A stretch of DNA of 64,000 bases from Priapulus caudatus (lineage: Eukaryota; Priapulida; Priapulimorpha; Priapulimorphida; Priapulidae), in assembly GCF_000485595.1 (NCBI RefSeq), contig NW_014577139.1, forward strand, positions 590,338 to 654,337, read 5' to 3'. The stretch's first letter is position 1, and every line of letters begins with the position of its first letter. Of the stretch, positions 46,101 to 55,240 are shown one piece after another. A model generated the notes under the pieces. That model did no database searches and had not been told where the DNA came from. It worked only from the letters and a program-made list of their open reading frames with translations. A program made the position numbers and the translations under genes.

Positions 46101-47418
46101 CAAGCTCAGAGGTCCTAAAACCCGAATGCCCCTCACCCACACCTCATGCCTGAGTTGATTCAGGAGAAACTTCAATCGGAACACAACGGGAGCAAGTTTC
46201 TCGGCACAACGGCAGTCGGAATTTATCATGTACTCCCCCCCCCCCCGGAATTAGATTGATGGGCGTTCGTTGATGGGCGCCGATATTCAGAGTAAAAGAA
46301 ATGCTTGTTCAAGGGGTTTCTTTTTTAGAATCTGTGATCACAGCTCGCCTTAACACACACGAGAGGAAATAATATATCAACACCGTTTTGGACTCGCTTT
46401 GCCGAGCAATTAGGATCTCGAAAAGCAAGTGACCAAGCTTAGCCTCTTTTTTCCATCTTACCACGCGTAATATTTGGGAGACAGTTACATCACAATTCTA
46501 TTACATCACGAGGTGTGAACACGCTGGCGTTGTGTGCGAGCGATTCAACGCTCGCTTGCTCACTCATACAGCACGCGTGTCTTGCGTTACTTTTGATCGG
46601 TGGACTTATCGTAGCCGACTCGGATCTTTGCTGGCGTTTTCGATTTCACTTCGCAGCTGGATCAGTAACAGCAGGAGGTATGCATGTAATGTGCTTCTTC
46701 ACTTGCCCTTTTCAAGTAAGACCGACGACTGAGAGCAACTTGGTGCAAACGTACAAGCTAATAAAATTAATTCCCGATCTCTGCTCACGACGTGTACATC
46801 ACGTAGCCGACGCGAGCGTTCAAGAATAAACAGGTTACAGTGTACATACGCTACATTTTAGGCACGGACCTTCAGAAACATCAAAAATTAATGCCAGGAA
46901 TCGCGCGTGCACTTATAAAATTCAGCGGACAAAAGACAATTACGTAAGTAATCATTAAGATCGACTAAGAATTTTCCCTATCACTAAACGGATGTATTCA
47001 AGCAAAAAGAGGCCTGGACAATTAATAAAGATGCTTAGAAACTAGGAGAACACTCCGGTCAAGTTATTCAACAAAGCATTAATTAGCTCTTCCCAAAACT
47101 ACGCGCATTGCACCATGCCTGTTTAGACAAAGGCTGGCGTAGAGGGAAACCGGAGAACACCACACGTGTTGGTACCCCTACCGCTGGAAAGGAAAATAGT
47201 TGGCAGCAGAACGTAGCACGTAGGAATACACACAATTAGGCGGGCTGTATGCACCCTCCACGATACGTGTTGCTTGCAAACTGTCGAGGTGGCGCCCAAA
47301 ATGTGCAACCCATCACGGACGCATACAAGCATACCCACACGCGAACGCGTAAACGCGCGCGCGCACACACTCACACACACGCGCGCGCACGCGCACGCAC
47401 GCACGCACACACACACAC

Positions 47419-47487
<69 letters not shown>

Positions 47488-49915
47488 CGCGCGCAGCCGC
47501 TTTCCACCCTCAAATAGTACGGAAGCTAGTCCAAACGCTATATAGTCTGGGTTTTCAATGCGCCTATTCGAGTGGAAAGGACAGCGAAGCGACTCCAACA
47601 CTCACGATGGCGACTACAATATTGTGTTCCGGGGACAATCGCAAAAAAGACAAGCGTCATCCCATTCGTTTCCTCATGTAGTGAATTCTGAAGAAATTAT
47701 CCTGCTTGAGCCAGGCGCTGATGGCCGTTACGCAAAGCTTCACAGACAGCCGACCGGTCGATATATCAGTGGATTTCTGTCCGTCAGTGCGTACATACAC
47801 ATGGTGGCTTCGCACACAATGCTAAGCGCGCTTCGCTGCCAACTACTGTACGCGCACATCACGCGCCTTTACCACGGGCCTCACCGGGAACATGAAACAG
47901 TTGTATTCCCTAATGAATACAACCACTAATAATACCCTGAGCGATCAATACTCAGGGAGATTCAGGTTTAGAAGTAGATGGGAGCCATACGGGACTAGAG
48001 AACTGAATTTGACACCAACATGAATCACCACATTTGACATTACACTTCCTACAACTTCACAATTCTATACTTAGCCCATTTACCTCACCTGCTTCTCTGC
48101 AAACCAGGTAAATAACAAATATATACTGTAACAGTACAGGTCAAAGGATACATCACATTAGCCCACTTGCATACTGTTTACTGTATTCGAATTACAGGAT
48201 ATACTGATTTATAGGACGTACTAATAGCAGCCATTACAGTGCTGCCCTTATTAACCTATGTGTAAATCTAACCCTAAAGCTTTTCTCATAACGACCGATT
48301 TAACTGTGGTCGGTTAACGATTTAACAGGTGACTGTGTCAGTGCATTCAGGCACATCAAGTGCAGTTAATGTAGGTCTCCACTGGTCAACATCAAGGCCA
48401 AATAGAGAAACAGAAAAAATAACTTCCTGCAGCTATGAGTGAAGGGACCATACGATCAATGAACACAGTATCCGTACACTCAAAGTAATACTAATAGTAC
48501 AGAGAACCCCACGCACATTTTACGATATCTTGAGGTACTTATGTACTCCAAAAAATTAAAAGAATTACACGTAGCCAAATGAATAGCATCATAAACCATG
48601 TTCCTTACTATACCTATGTTTGTAAAAAACCATCTGTTCGAATTGTTCGAACAAAAGGTCCCCTAAGTACCAATTATGATACACGATGCTGGTTATGCAA
48701 ATCAGGCAAACATCTGGGAAACATTCCAGACATTAATTTATAAGTAATTATGATTGTACGTAGTAAACTTGTAATTACGTTAAATTTTAAAATAGTCAAA
48801 ATGCATTAAATTTAAAACCTAACTTACCCAGTCAAAATAATAACAGCTACAATTAAGACTATCCAAAGGAATCTGCAAATGAAAACCTGCTCTTCTGCCC
48901 ACTGATCCAAGTAGATGTTCAGTGTAGAATACACAGCAACTTCCAAAGACTGACACGGCTTCCTTCCCTACATGAACGCCTACACAGCCCCATTACCCCC
49001 GCAACGAATCGCAGACAAACAGAATAATGCCATATAGAGGCTATAACAGAGGCTGTGAGATAAGGACGAGCTTCTTACCAATGGCATAGTTAACATCTTG
49101 TCTGCGCGAATTGAAGACTTATGACTCTTTGGTCTGACTACCACAAAATCGATGATAGCTTGCTAACTGGGTAGACAAAGAGACACCAAAATGGCTACAT
49201 GCACATCCTTAGGTGCCTAGGTTTCTTTCTGCGTGGTACAAGTTTCTGCAATACTCCTGACTGGATGCGGGGATGCTGGCCAATCAGAGACTAGTAGCCT
49301 GCCGTGACGTAGTGCCATCAGGCTGCACTCACAGCATCCAAACATATTTAGTTTCATGGAGCAATCCATTTTAGCGAGGGGTGAACTACCAAGCGAACGG
49401 CAAGCTTAAGCCATATGCTGCTGCTAGATAAAAAAAATGTGTCCCGATTGGCAATTCATACCAGCGATGTGGTACGCAGCATATACTACTATGTAGTCAG
49501 GTACGGTGTAGTGTAAAGGATGCGCATATATTATGGAGGAAGGGGGTTTACAGCAAAAGAACTAGACACCAAGAACTAAATGCGCCCTGCATCGGTGCTG
49601 AACAATGATGGCTTGGATTTAATTATGCCCTGCCGGCTAACTCGCATTTTCATTTCAGCCGTAACAACAATACGATTAGCGCACTAAAATACATCGTATA
49701 GCATTGACGCAAGGAAACTAAATTGAGCACTCAATTTTCACTTGACATCATCACACATTAGCAGAATAAATATCAGTTATTTAACAAACGAGGATGCACT
49801 GCCACTGACACTGTTGGACTCGCTTGAGCTTACTCACCCAAATTTCATTATTCAAATACTCCCAGTCGTCATCATCTGTATTCCAATTGACGGATGAAAA
49901 ATCATTTGTAAACAT
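19687..49915 (-). CDS. RBFOX: RBFOX gene: Fox-1 family RNA-binding splicing regulator (11 coding exons)
   Basis: Eleven - strand exons join in consistent phase to about 372 residues (vertebrate RBFOX proteins are 350-450). Fox proteins bind (U)GCAUG and enhance or repress alternative exons by position. The single RRM (about residues 142-218) shows RNP2 LHVSNI, the RNA-contacting F in NIPFRF, and RNP1 GFGFVTF; it ends KIEVNNATAR, a family hallmark. The C-terminal half is rich in Ala and Tyr, with DPYLA repeats, and ends [12 protein letters not shown], almost the vertebrate RBFOX2 terminus. Exon sizes of 54 and 93 nt in the RRM equal those of vertebrates. No indel was found in any exon. Introns reach about 13 kb and hold many mobile elements. 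Invertebrates usually have one RBFOX gene, so I give no paralogue number. Confidence 0.95.
19993..20050 (-). CDS. RBFOX: RBFOX exon 10
   Basis: After ATTTCAG and before GTAAGT, 58 nt encoding [20 protein letters not shown], close to the YTADPYHHTIGPAATY segment of vertebrate Fox proteins. Confidence 0.9.
20157..20266 (-). CDS. RBFOX: RBFOX exon 9 (poly-Ala)
   Basis: After CCCACAG and before GTGAGT, 110 nt encoding [17 protein letters not shown] then [18 protein letters not shown]. Corresponds to the GGYAAYRYAQPAT region of vertebrate RBFOX. The GCA/GCG repeat may vary in length. Confidence 0.87.
20746..21192. mobile_element. hAT-type MITE, 447 bp, 8-bp target duplication
   Basis: Ends CAGTGGCGTAGCCAGGA and AACTATGCCACTG; flanked by the direct repeat GAAGCATG (20738-20745, 21193-21200). 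An 8-bp duplication is the mark of hAT elements. The interior is rich in G and C runs and repeats a CAGTGGTGGATCCAGGA motif at about 20958. Confidence 0.85.
21581..22399. mobile_element. MULE-like palindromic element, about 820 bp
   Basis: Arms of about 200 bp (TAGAGTCCCTATATACAGAG against CTCTGTATATAGGGACTCTA; also CTTAAGTACAGCC and others inverted). The flanks carry the direct repeat AGCCATACG at 21572-21580 and 22400-22408. Long inverted repeats with about 9-bp duplications are typical of Mutator-like elements. Confidence 0.65.
22419..23533. mobile_element. CAAGAG palindrome P1 with a nested MITE
   Basis: Starts CAAGAGCACATAAAGAAGGA and ends TCCTTCTTTATACGCTCTTG, flanked by ATATTAT on both sides (22412-22418, 23534-23540). 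Arms pair over at least 250 bp, including GAAAATCTGGTATTTTC (about 22612) and its inverse at about 22935. Confidence 0.8.
23083..23471. mobile_element. PIF/Harbinger-type MITE nested in P1, 389 bp, TAA duplication
   Basis: Ends AGCCCTGTCTACACTAG and CTAGTGTAGACAGGGCT; flanked by TAA (23080-23082, 23472-23474). The arm of P1 without the insertion shows the unbroken target. Confidence 0.85.
26220..26285. repeat. CACG/CA microsatellite (copy A)
   Basis: CGCA units followed by CA units. Confidence 0.95.
27173..27224 (-). CDS. RBFOX: RBFOX exon 8, duplicate copy (52 nt)
   Basis: Same length, splice sites and upstream TGCATG pair as the copy at 33241-33292, but [10 protein letters not shown] instead of [10 protein letters not shown] (one T/C difference). 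It lies in the other full copy of the 4.15-kb duplication. Using both copies would add 52 nt twice and break the frame. Confidence 0.7.
27478..29348. repeat. Partial third copy B (1.87 kb) of the duplication
   Basis: Matches 24447-26290 of copy A. It starts inside the Harbinger remnant and stops at the CACA microsatellite. RBFOX exon 8 is not in it. Confidence 0.9.
29288..29346. repeat. CACG/CA microsatellite (copy B) at the B/C junction
   Basis: The repeat ends at ACACCACA, directly before copy C begins. Confidence 0.95.
29704..30547. mobile_element. PIF/Harbinger-like remnant, about 840 bp (copy C)
   Basis: TCAGGGGCGCGTTTCAC at the left and its inverse GTGAAACGCGCCCCTGA at the right, with subterminal repeats of CGCTATTTAGCGG type. 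It carries the N-terminal transposase fragment at 30113-30349. No clear 3-bp duplication was found. A damaged copy lies at about 23664-24493. Confidence 0.6.
30113..30349 (+). pseudogene. Harbinger transposase (HARBI1-like) N-terminal fragment
   Basis: A 78-codon frame; [20 protein letters not shown] followed by [20 protein letters not shown] resembles the N-terminal helical domain before the DDE domain in PIF/Harbinger transposases (pattern LxPxTxRSxAxSxxxQVLxxLxF). The DDE catalytic domain is absent. In copy A (about 24064-24298) the same frame is broken by indels. Confidence 0.55.
32302..32359. repeat. CACG/CA microsatellite (copy C)
   Basis: Same structure as in copies A and B. Confidence 0.95.
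33241..33292 (-). CDS. RBFOX: RBFOX exon 8, copy nearer exon 7 (52 nt)
   Basis: After GTTGCAG and before GTAAGC, encoding [17 protein letters not shown]. It completes the Pro codon split after exon 7 and ends in phase 0, as exon 9 requires. VYxxDPY resembles the VYQDGFYG segment of vertebrate RBFOX. Two overlapping TGCATG motifs lie about 85-95 nt upstream. Confidence 0.82.
33485..34310. mobile_element. Palindromic element P2, about 830 bp, arms of about 345 bp
   Basis: CAGGAGTCTATCAAAAGGAG at the left is mirrored by CTCCTTTTGATAGACTCCTG at the right; arms run to about 33825 and from about 33960. Flanking duplication ATATTAT on both sides, as for P1. A stem-loop RNA of this length would be almost fully paired. 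Confidence 0.85.
34456..34609 (-). CDS. RBFOX: RBFOX exon 7 (Ala/Arg-rich)
   Basis: Encodes [12 protein letters not shown], a run of ten Ala, then [20 protein letters not shown] ending GYVP before GTGAGT. It matches the Ala/Gly/Arg-rich region after the RRM. Two acceptors in the same phase are possible, ATTAG (exon end 34609) or CTGCAG (exon end 34603), differing by two residues. Ends in phase 2. Confidence 0.85.
34982..35039 (-). CDS. RBFOX: RBFOX exon 6 (end of RRM)
   Basis: After CTGTTCAG and before GTGAGT, 58 nt encoding [26 protein letters not shown] follows KIE in all Fox proteins. Ends in phase 1. Confidence 0.93.
35040..37638. other. RBFOX intron 5, nothing specific seen
   Basis: AT-rich to mixed sequence without recognised exons or repeats. 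Confidence 0.5.
37632..37637 (-). promoter_or_regulatory. TGCATG Fox site over the 5' splice site of RBFOX exon 5
   Basis: On the - strand the donor reads GAG/GTGCATG, so the Fox hexamer starts at the second intron base. Binding should compete with U1 snRNP (inference). Confidence 0.7.
37639..37731 (-). CDS. RBFOX: RBFOX exon 5 (93 nt, RNP1; likely autoregulated)
   Basis: Encodes [20 protein letters not shown] and ends EGRKIE: RNP1 and the end of the RRM. It is 93 nt (31 codons), the size of the vertebrate exon whose skipping removes RNP1 and yields a protein unable to bind RNA. Its acceptor TGCATGCAG and donor GTGCATGT both contain TGCATG, the Fox binding motif, and another copy lies 30 nt upstream. 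The weak donor (GTGCAT) fits regulated inclusion. Confidence 0.95.
37735..37740 (-). promoter_or_regulatory. TGCATG Fox site at the 3' splice site of RBFOX exon 5
   Basis: On the - strand the acceptor reads TTGCATGCAG followed by the exon, so the hexamer ends three bases before it. In vertebrates a GCATG at the same acceptor mediates Fox-dependent skipping. Confidence 0.75.
37761..37766 (-). promoter_or_regulatory. Upstream TGCATG Fox site, RBFOX intron 4
   Basis: A perfect TGCATG on the - strand 30 nt upstream of exon 5, the third within about 135 bp. Confidence 0.65.
37978..38181 (+). CDS. Candidate ORF inside an RBFOX intron, part 1
   Basis: The last 70 or so codons of a longer + frame read [20 protein letters not shown] and end [16 protein letters not shown]. 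The stretch is GC-richer than the intron around it. Not recognised. It lies opposite the RBFOX strand, 240 bp before the next ORF. Confidence 0.2.
   Translation, partial: GGSGEHKIIGGSTLKRQELHEYMANFSERTQEMETLTASYIRDGWDYKYFTHELHYLQGPVANIISN
38412..38636 (+). CDS. Candidate ORF inside an RBFOX intron, part 2
   Basis: An open frame of 74 codons that could start after the acceptor [28 protein letters not shown] to [13 protein letters not shown]. It ends with a CxxC pair. Possibly a captured or transposon-derived fragment; not recognised. Confidence 0.2.
   Translation: MALQERWGIEAFTVAATRSKDTTCEAHTLGKLLNTDRNLQRTISCIERWMQPRPEAQWAMIKKCAICSDPVFRN
39027..39107. repeat. (TA)n microsatellite, about 40 units
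   Basis: Uninterrupted TA from 39027 to 39107, in an RBFOX intron. Confidence 0.98.
39726..39898. repeat. CA/CGCA compound microsatellite
   Basis: CGCACACA, CA and CGCA units with short interruptions; ORFs here are artefacts of the repeat. Confidence 0.95.
41271..41324 (-). CDS. RBFOX: RBFOX exon 4 (54 nt, RRM)
   Basis: After CTTGCAG and before GTATGT, encoding [18 protein letters not shown]. The length of 54 nt and the sequence match the corresponding vertebrate RBFOX exon. Confidence 0.96.
42226..42384 (-). CDS. RBFOX: RBFOX exon 3 (start of RRM)
   Basis: After GTTACAG and before GTAAGT, 53 codons. It ends [23 protein letters not shown], the diagnostic Fox RRM start with RNP2 and the key Phe. 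Phase 0 at both ends. Confidence 0.96.
43105..43138. repeat. (AG)n microsatellite
   Basis: AGAG run beside the RBFOX exon 2/3 intron boundary region. Confidence 0.9.
43344..43601 (-). CDS. RBFOX: RBFOX exon 2 (low-complexity linker)
   Basis: After TTTCAG and before GTGAGG, 86 codons open in the frame leading into the RRM exon. It starts [20 protein letters not shown] and is rich in Gln, Thr, His and Pro, like the linker before the RRM in other Fox proteins. A TGCATG lies inside it (43370-43375). Confidence 0.82.
45886..46125 (-). repeat. Diverged R1 copy on the - strand
   Basis: Read on -, it gives CGTCTGTCCGTTGGGC, AAACGGCTTCACGTACGG, AAAGGTCAAGAGGTGTAA and CCCTTAACTTAGGGTATA in the order of R1. 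More diverged than the copies in DNAI2. Confidence 0.7.
47347..47483. repeat. CGCA/CA tract followed by (AG)n, about 30 units
   Basis: CGCGCACACA-type units to 47422, then AG to 47483. Confidence 0.97.
49838..49915 (-). CDS. RBFOX: RBFOX start exon (acidic N-terminus)
   Basis: ATG at 49915 opens [20 protein letters not shown] and ends LNNEIW before GTGAGT; 26 codons, phase 0, matching the phase-0 acceptor of the next exon. Fox genes use several alternative first exons, so this may be one of several N-termini. Identity rests on phase and position, not on similarity. Confidence 0.6.
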
Positions 49916-50731
49916 TTCAGTTTATTATAGTCAATAAAATCAACAACAGTGCAATAACCAACAACAAACAATATTTGAAAACATAAAATGGCTGCCTAGA
50001 AAGCAGACGACAGACTACAATCCCACAGTTCTCTGCTTAATCCGTATTTGGAATAAGAATGTTGTAAATTTCATTCCAATAAAACATAAACCGTACAATT
50101 GCTGCTGTACGTTTAAACATTGGTAGGGATACGGGGTGTATAATGCGCAAATTAACAAGTGCCACCAAGTTTAAGGTGCGTTTTTGACAATACAACAATA
50201 AACGGGAACACATGTGAATAACTACTAAACCATGAATGTATTCCCGTTTAAATTACCGTCGTAAATAATACACGGTTTTGTTCACACTATTGATATCACA
50301 CATATTCAACACCGATTTGGCCAGTTTGCACGAGGACAAAAACTAGTTTCCCAGTACAAAGACGTGGAAGTTCCACTACTAATTACGCCAACGTTCTCAT
50401 TGTTAGAAGCGCGGCCCATATTTTTACCTGTTGGTGTGCGTTCCACTACAATTACCTAAATTATGTACTACATAAGTAGCAGCTGCGCTAGTGCGTTTTC
50501 GGTTCTCTACACGTAAGTCACAAATGCTTTCAACACACAAATGCTTACATATAACCATACCACAACATCGTTGTGTACGTTGGTTACGTCTTATTTACCA
50601 TCAAAGGTTCATGTCAATGATTTACTCCATACTTTCACAAGCAAATGGTGTGCCTTGGTGACAATTAATACCTCTATGTATATACCAACCTGTTTGTATT
50701 TAATTCGTTGTTTCGTTATTTGAGCTGCAGG

Positions 50732-50932
50732 GATCGTCAGTCTTGCTTCCTCTCCCATTGCACTGTGGAAGCCATGCTGCTGCACGCCGTCCATCGTAAT
50801 ACCAGCGTAAAACTTCTTGTGAAAATTCTGAGATGGGACGACAAGTACATCTGCCAAACTAGGGGGTGTCAGGTCTGGATGCCTCGTAGGTAAAGGTATC
50901 CGCTGACACTCTTCTGTTCCCTCAACTTGCAT
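50732..50932 (-). CDS. Candidate exon upstream of RBFOX
   Basis: An open - strand frame of about 67 codons from an ATG at 50932, starting MQVEGTEECQRIPLPTRHPD and continuing through FHKKFYAGITMDGVQQHGF, in a GC-richer stretch. No clear donor follows. It could be an alternative first exon of RBFOX or another gene; not recognised. Confidence 0.2.
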
Positions 50933-52096
50933 TGCCAATTAAAATCTCAGTACCTAATTTATAATTGACAGACTAGTGACAGACTGATTGTGGGAAATCT
51001 TTCCTCACTAGCATTAGTTTGATGATACAACGTCCGAGCTACACAACAGCACCAAATAGGTGACGTGCCACAAATATCTTACATATACTGTAGAGATGTC
51101 AGTGTAGATCTTCGAAGGGTATCATGTGTCTATACTGGCTTTCTTTAAGCGAAAGAATACCAATTAAACATGACGCAACTAGTCATTGGGTGCGTTAGGC
51201 CGTCGTAGTGTTGTCTGATGAGCACGTGGCAAATATTGTTCATCACCGCTTGATTCGTACAGCAAACGGCGGTCCAACAAATGGCCACGCCACCCAAGTC
51301 GTGTGCCTGGTACGTAACACGATCTTGCACACTACCGCAGTAGGATACACAAAACCCGATTGAGTGTCCAGATATCTTGCACAGGCACACCACATACGCA
51401 CAGAATTAAAAACACCGTCCTGCTGATGAAAGGCACAGGGTGCCTAGCTTACCCGTGTTCACCCGGTCTACTGGATAGCTGCGTAAAAGAGCGCATGGCG
51501 GCTGTATCACAAGCACAACCAAGCGTAGAGCCTGTTACAAATGACAGTCGATTACCGGCGACCTTGTGACGATGGCGGCAACAACGATCTGGATGTCTGC
51601 AGGGCGTCCTCTGTGGGTGCCGGCGCAACGAGCCAGTACCTCCCGCCTCACTCGCCCCCCCCCCCCCCGAATCCCGTGGACTTGACAAATTGACACGTTG
51701 ACGATGGGTGACCTCAATGACCCGGCCGCAGACACTTATCACAGTCGCAGTACTGAGCAATGAGGGCGATGGCACATAGGCATGCTACCGGTGTCACTGG
51801 TGGCCAGAGGCAAGGACATTAGTCAGCTATGAGGCACACACACACACACAGTTTCCAGCGACATTAGCAATGACTGTACCCAAGCGACAAGGCCGCATGT
51901 GCGCTCTTGCTCGAAATAATCAGTACTGGTATTTTGTGTGAAGTGGTGAGTTTCTAGGTAAGCCAAATAATATAGATATTCACGGTGCTAATAGTATACT
52001 CCTATACATCAGGAGTGAATAATAGAGATACATAATATCAAGAGCATATAAAGAAGCGTATAAGAGCGTATAAGTATAATTCATGAGTGAGACTAA

Positions 52097-52137
52097 AGCT
52101 GGGTTTACAACAAAAAGTTTATAGTGTAAACCCAGCT
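52097..52137. mobile_element. Minimal 41-bp hairpin with TAA duplication
   Basis: AGCTGGGTTTACA and its inverse TGTAAACCCAGCT around a 15-bp loop, flanked by TAA (52094-52096, 52138-52140), the target of PIF/Harbinger elements. Confidence 0.7.
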
Positions 52138-54767
52138 TAAGACCAAAAAGAAATTAGAGCACTGAAAACCACCCATCCACTGCCTAATACCTCATACATA
52201 TATATGTGGCAGCTCTCAACTACATGTATAACAAAGATAAAAGCCTAGTACAATACATATAATACACAATAATAATATATGGAGGACATGTGACATTCAA
52301 AATGTAATGACCCTCAAGCCAGACTGCCCTAGTTTATATAGGGGTTTTATTATACGGTAGTCTCGATTAAATATGAACTTCGGTTATGAGACGCTCAATA
52401 TTTCAAGCGTGCAAACGTGTACTGTCATCGTGTTGTGCTGTCTCTTTGTGTGTCACACTCAGGTGTATATTTAAGCATGTTGTATTAACGAAAACATATC
52501 CTAATAACTATATGTTATCGTACGCAGATCAGTGGTTTGTCACATACGCCATCGATGTAGTTTCATTCGCTCGTCTGTGCTAGTGATTTGGGTGATTGTA
52601 CTCTATGTACTTTGATTGTTTTATTTATTCATATAATTTTATTGTTTGAGGATTATTATTATATTAGTTAGGAAATTAATACCTTATGTAGAATGATCAG
52701 TGTTAAACCAGATCGCATACGTACACTACAGTTAATGCTATAAAATGGGCGATTTGTTTCACTCCACCTGTTTCACATTATCCAACATTATTGATTATCC
52801 GACCAATTATTGGTCCTTTTTAGGTCAGACACTCGAAACTCTATTACTCGCTAACTAATAACTATATCATTATACAGCCCTGAAGTCACTCGATTCAAAT
52901 ATTTCTATACAACTTATATCTCTTCACACTAGCGCGTTGTGATATCTAATCACATAACTTCATCTATTTGAAATGACAACACCTATCGATGGTATATATT
53001 TATTGTTCGATAAGCACATTAAAAAACATTGCTATCTATACCAGATAATTTAAGTGTGCGATTAAATCATTGTGATTAATATCAGTCTCTTCCTATGTGG
53101 TAACCTTTATTGTGGTTTAATGAACAGGGGGTGAATAGTGACAGATCTACCAATTTCACCCCCTGATACCAAGCTATTTTGTTAGCTATATCACAGTTAC
53201 GACATATTTTACAAGGTATGGTCTGCTACATCATTGCAGACCCTCTATATCACGTTATCTAATCACCCATACCACAAGGTTAAATAACTTATAAAATACG
53301 ATATCTGACTGCACGAGCTCAGAGACTCGACACTTATTCTAACTCCATAGAGCATGCATGTACGCCCTGTACGGGCAGGTATCACTCTTACTACGTAATT
53401 CTGACTCTGACATGCAACAAGGACATACAAGAGTTGTGAGGATGCAAGGTGTGATCATGTCCGTGTTGGTTAGTTACCCATGCAGGTTTTAGTCCATATC
53501 ACAACAACTCCACGAGTATTAGTTCATTACAACTCCACTTTTTGATTACTGTGTGCACACGCATGGAATTCAAGTCCTAAAGCGAAACTCTGGCATGCAT
53601 ATGAAAGCACAAGCAAGTGTCGTTGGGGAGGGCCGCGTCAAGTGGGCACCTCCTCCTCCGCACTGTCCTCAGCAACACATGGGTTAACAAGGCACAAAAA
53701 CCCAATGTTGCCGCTCGCCATGTCACATCCCCGTAGGAAGTAATTATTAGTTCCCATGCCCATGCATTACTACCGTGCGCAGTGTCCATTAACTGCCCAC
53801 AGAGGGCGTACTAGGTGGGCTGCCATGTGGTCCTGACATGTGGGTGTGAACTGTAGTATTGTATATCCACCCGCGTGGATTTAGTGGCCGCAGTGCAACT
53901 TTCTAACGTTTATCTTCCCTTCTATCACACTTCGCCAAATCTAAGAATCTAGCTCGGCTGCTATTGTTTGTAAAAATTCGTTATTTAAAGTAGATTTAAA
54001 TTAAAAAGAGGTTAAATTCAATTCAGCCAAAATAAATTGAGTTTTGATGCTGATGCTGTGAAGATTCAGTTTAATGTTTTGCTTTTAATATATGCTCTCT
54101 GAAGCTGATAAGAGTGATCGCGTGGCTACATATATCAATACGTGACTGGGCAAAAGAAATACTTCGCTCTAGTGCAATTTCGCTGACTTCCACTGGGATA
54201 GCGATATTAAATGCATCAAAAACATTCAGTTCAGTATAACTATAATGCAGAAGTGCTTAAAGCAATTTTTCTCATTTTGTCGCAGAAAGTTTTGCTTGGG
54301 TGGGACGATTTAGAGATGGGTAATTAAAATTCTCCTGAACCCCACATAATGTTTGCATTACCCCTGTTGCATGTATGCCCTTTCACTCACTTCAAGTAGG
54401 CACTATGTAACAACCTCTGGTACTTATTACCCGTAATGCTTTGCGCTGGGGAGGGAAAAGTGGAAATGTGAAATTCCTGAAGTATGATGCAACGAAAAGT
54501 TCACTACGCAACACTGCCGCTTACCACTGGTCCACCTCACCACATTGCAATCATGTGTACACGCATATGATTGGCCATCATACTTAAATTACGTGTATCA
54601 ATGCCTCTAATTGGGTAAAAGAGTTACAATTCAACCGTGGTTAAATTATTTTTACCACAGTAAAAATTATTATTTCTGAGTACGATGGCCAACCATTCAC
54701 ACATGCGTGTTGTTGTATACGCGCGCATGTGTGTGTACGCGCGCGTGCGTGCTGCGTGTAAGCTCGC

Positions 54768-55112
54768 GTGTTTGTTGGACACACTGAGGCTCTACAGCGA
54801 CGTACGTGTATACAAACCAAACCAACAGCAGATTTTAGTAGTATAGACAGATCAATACAGCAGCAGTTATTTCATTCCAAAGCCGGCAGACACAAGTGCG
54901 ATAACGTACCTCGAGTATTAATCACAAGTATGATTACACTACAGAGTGGTTTACATACTGCCGATCATACCGTCGGGCGCGAGCCGTCACTATTTCATAC
55001 GGCATCCGCGCTTTCAATGTTTGAGAAACCAGTGCTAAGAAGAAACTCGCTACCATGTAAAGGGTGCACTGGTCCTCGTGTTAAAACACACCGATGCAGC
55101 AAGTGCATGTAG
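54768..55112 (+). CDS. Orphan ORF with C-terminal Cys/His cluster
   Basis: A 114-codon open frame ending CKGCTGPRVKTHRCSKCM, with spaced Cys and His like a small zinc knuckle. No splice context or similarity was recognised, so chance is quite possible. Confidence 0.15.
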   Translation: MFVGHTEALQRRTCIQTKPTADFSSIDRSIQQQLFHSKAGRHKCDNVPRVLITSMITLQSGLHTADHTVGREPSLFHTASALSMFEKPVLRRNSLPCKGCTGPRVKTHRCSKCM

Positions 55113-55158
55113 AGTAAGTGGTTACAGCTATAGCATATATATATATATACATATATAT

Positions 55159-55198
55159 CAAGAGTCCATAATAGAAATTTTTTTCTATTATAGACTCT

Positions 55199-55202
<4 letters not shown>
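55159..55202. mobile_element. Miniature CAAGAG palindrome P3, about 44 bp
   Basis: CAAGAGTCCATAATAGAAA pairs with TTTCTATTATAGACTCTTG, set in ATATAT sequence on both sides. Same termini as P1, P2 and P4. Confidence 0.7.

Positions 55203-55240
<38 letters not shown>

Larger units (their letters stand above)
43602..49837. other. RBFOX intron 1 and possible alternative 5' region
   Basis: Apart from the repeats listed, 46.5-47.9 kb is GC- and CpG-richer and holds open frames of 100-123 codons on + (46515-46829, 47558-47929). I do not recognise them; the region could include alternative RBFOX promoters or first exons. Confidence 0.35.

Noticed and set aside
47249-47681. Arg/Glu and His/Thr-rich ORFs at 47.3-47.6 kb
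   Set aside because: Direct translation of CA and AG microsatellites.
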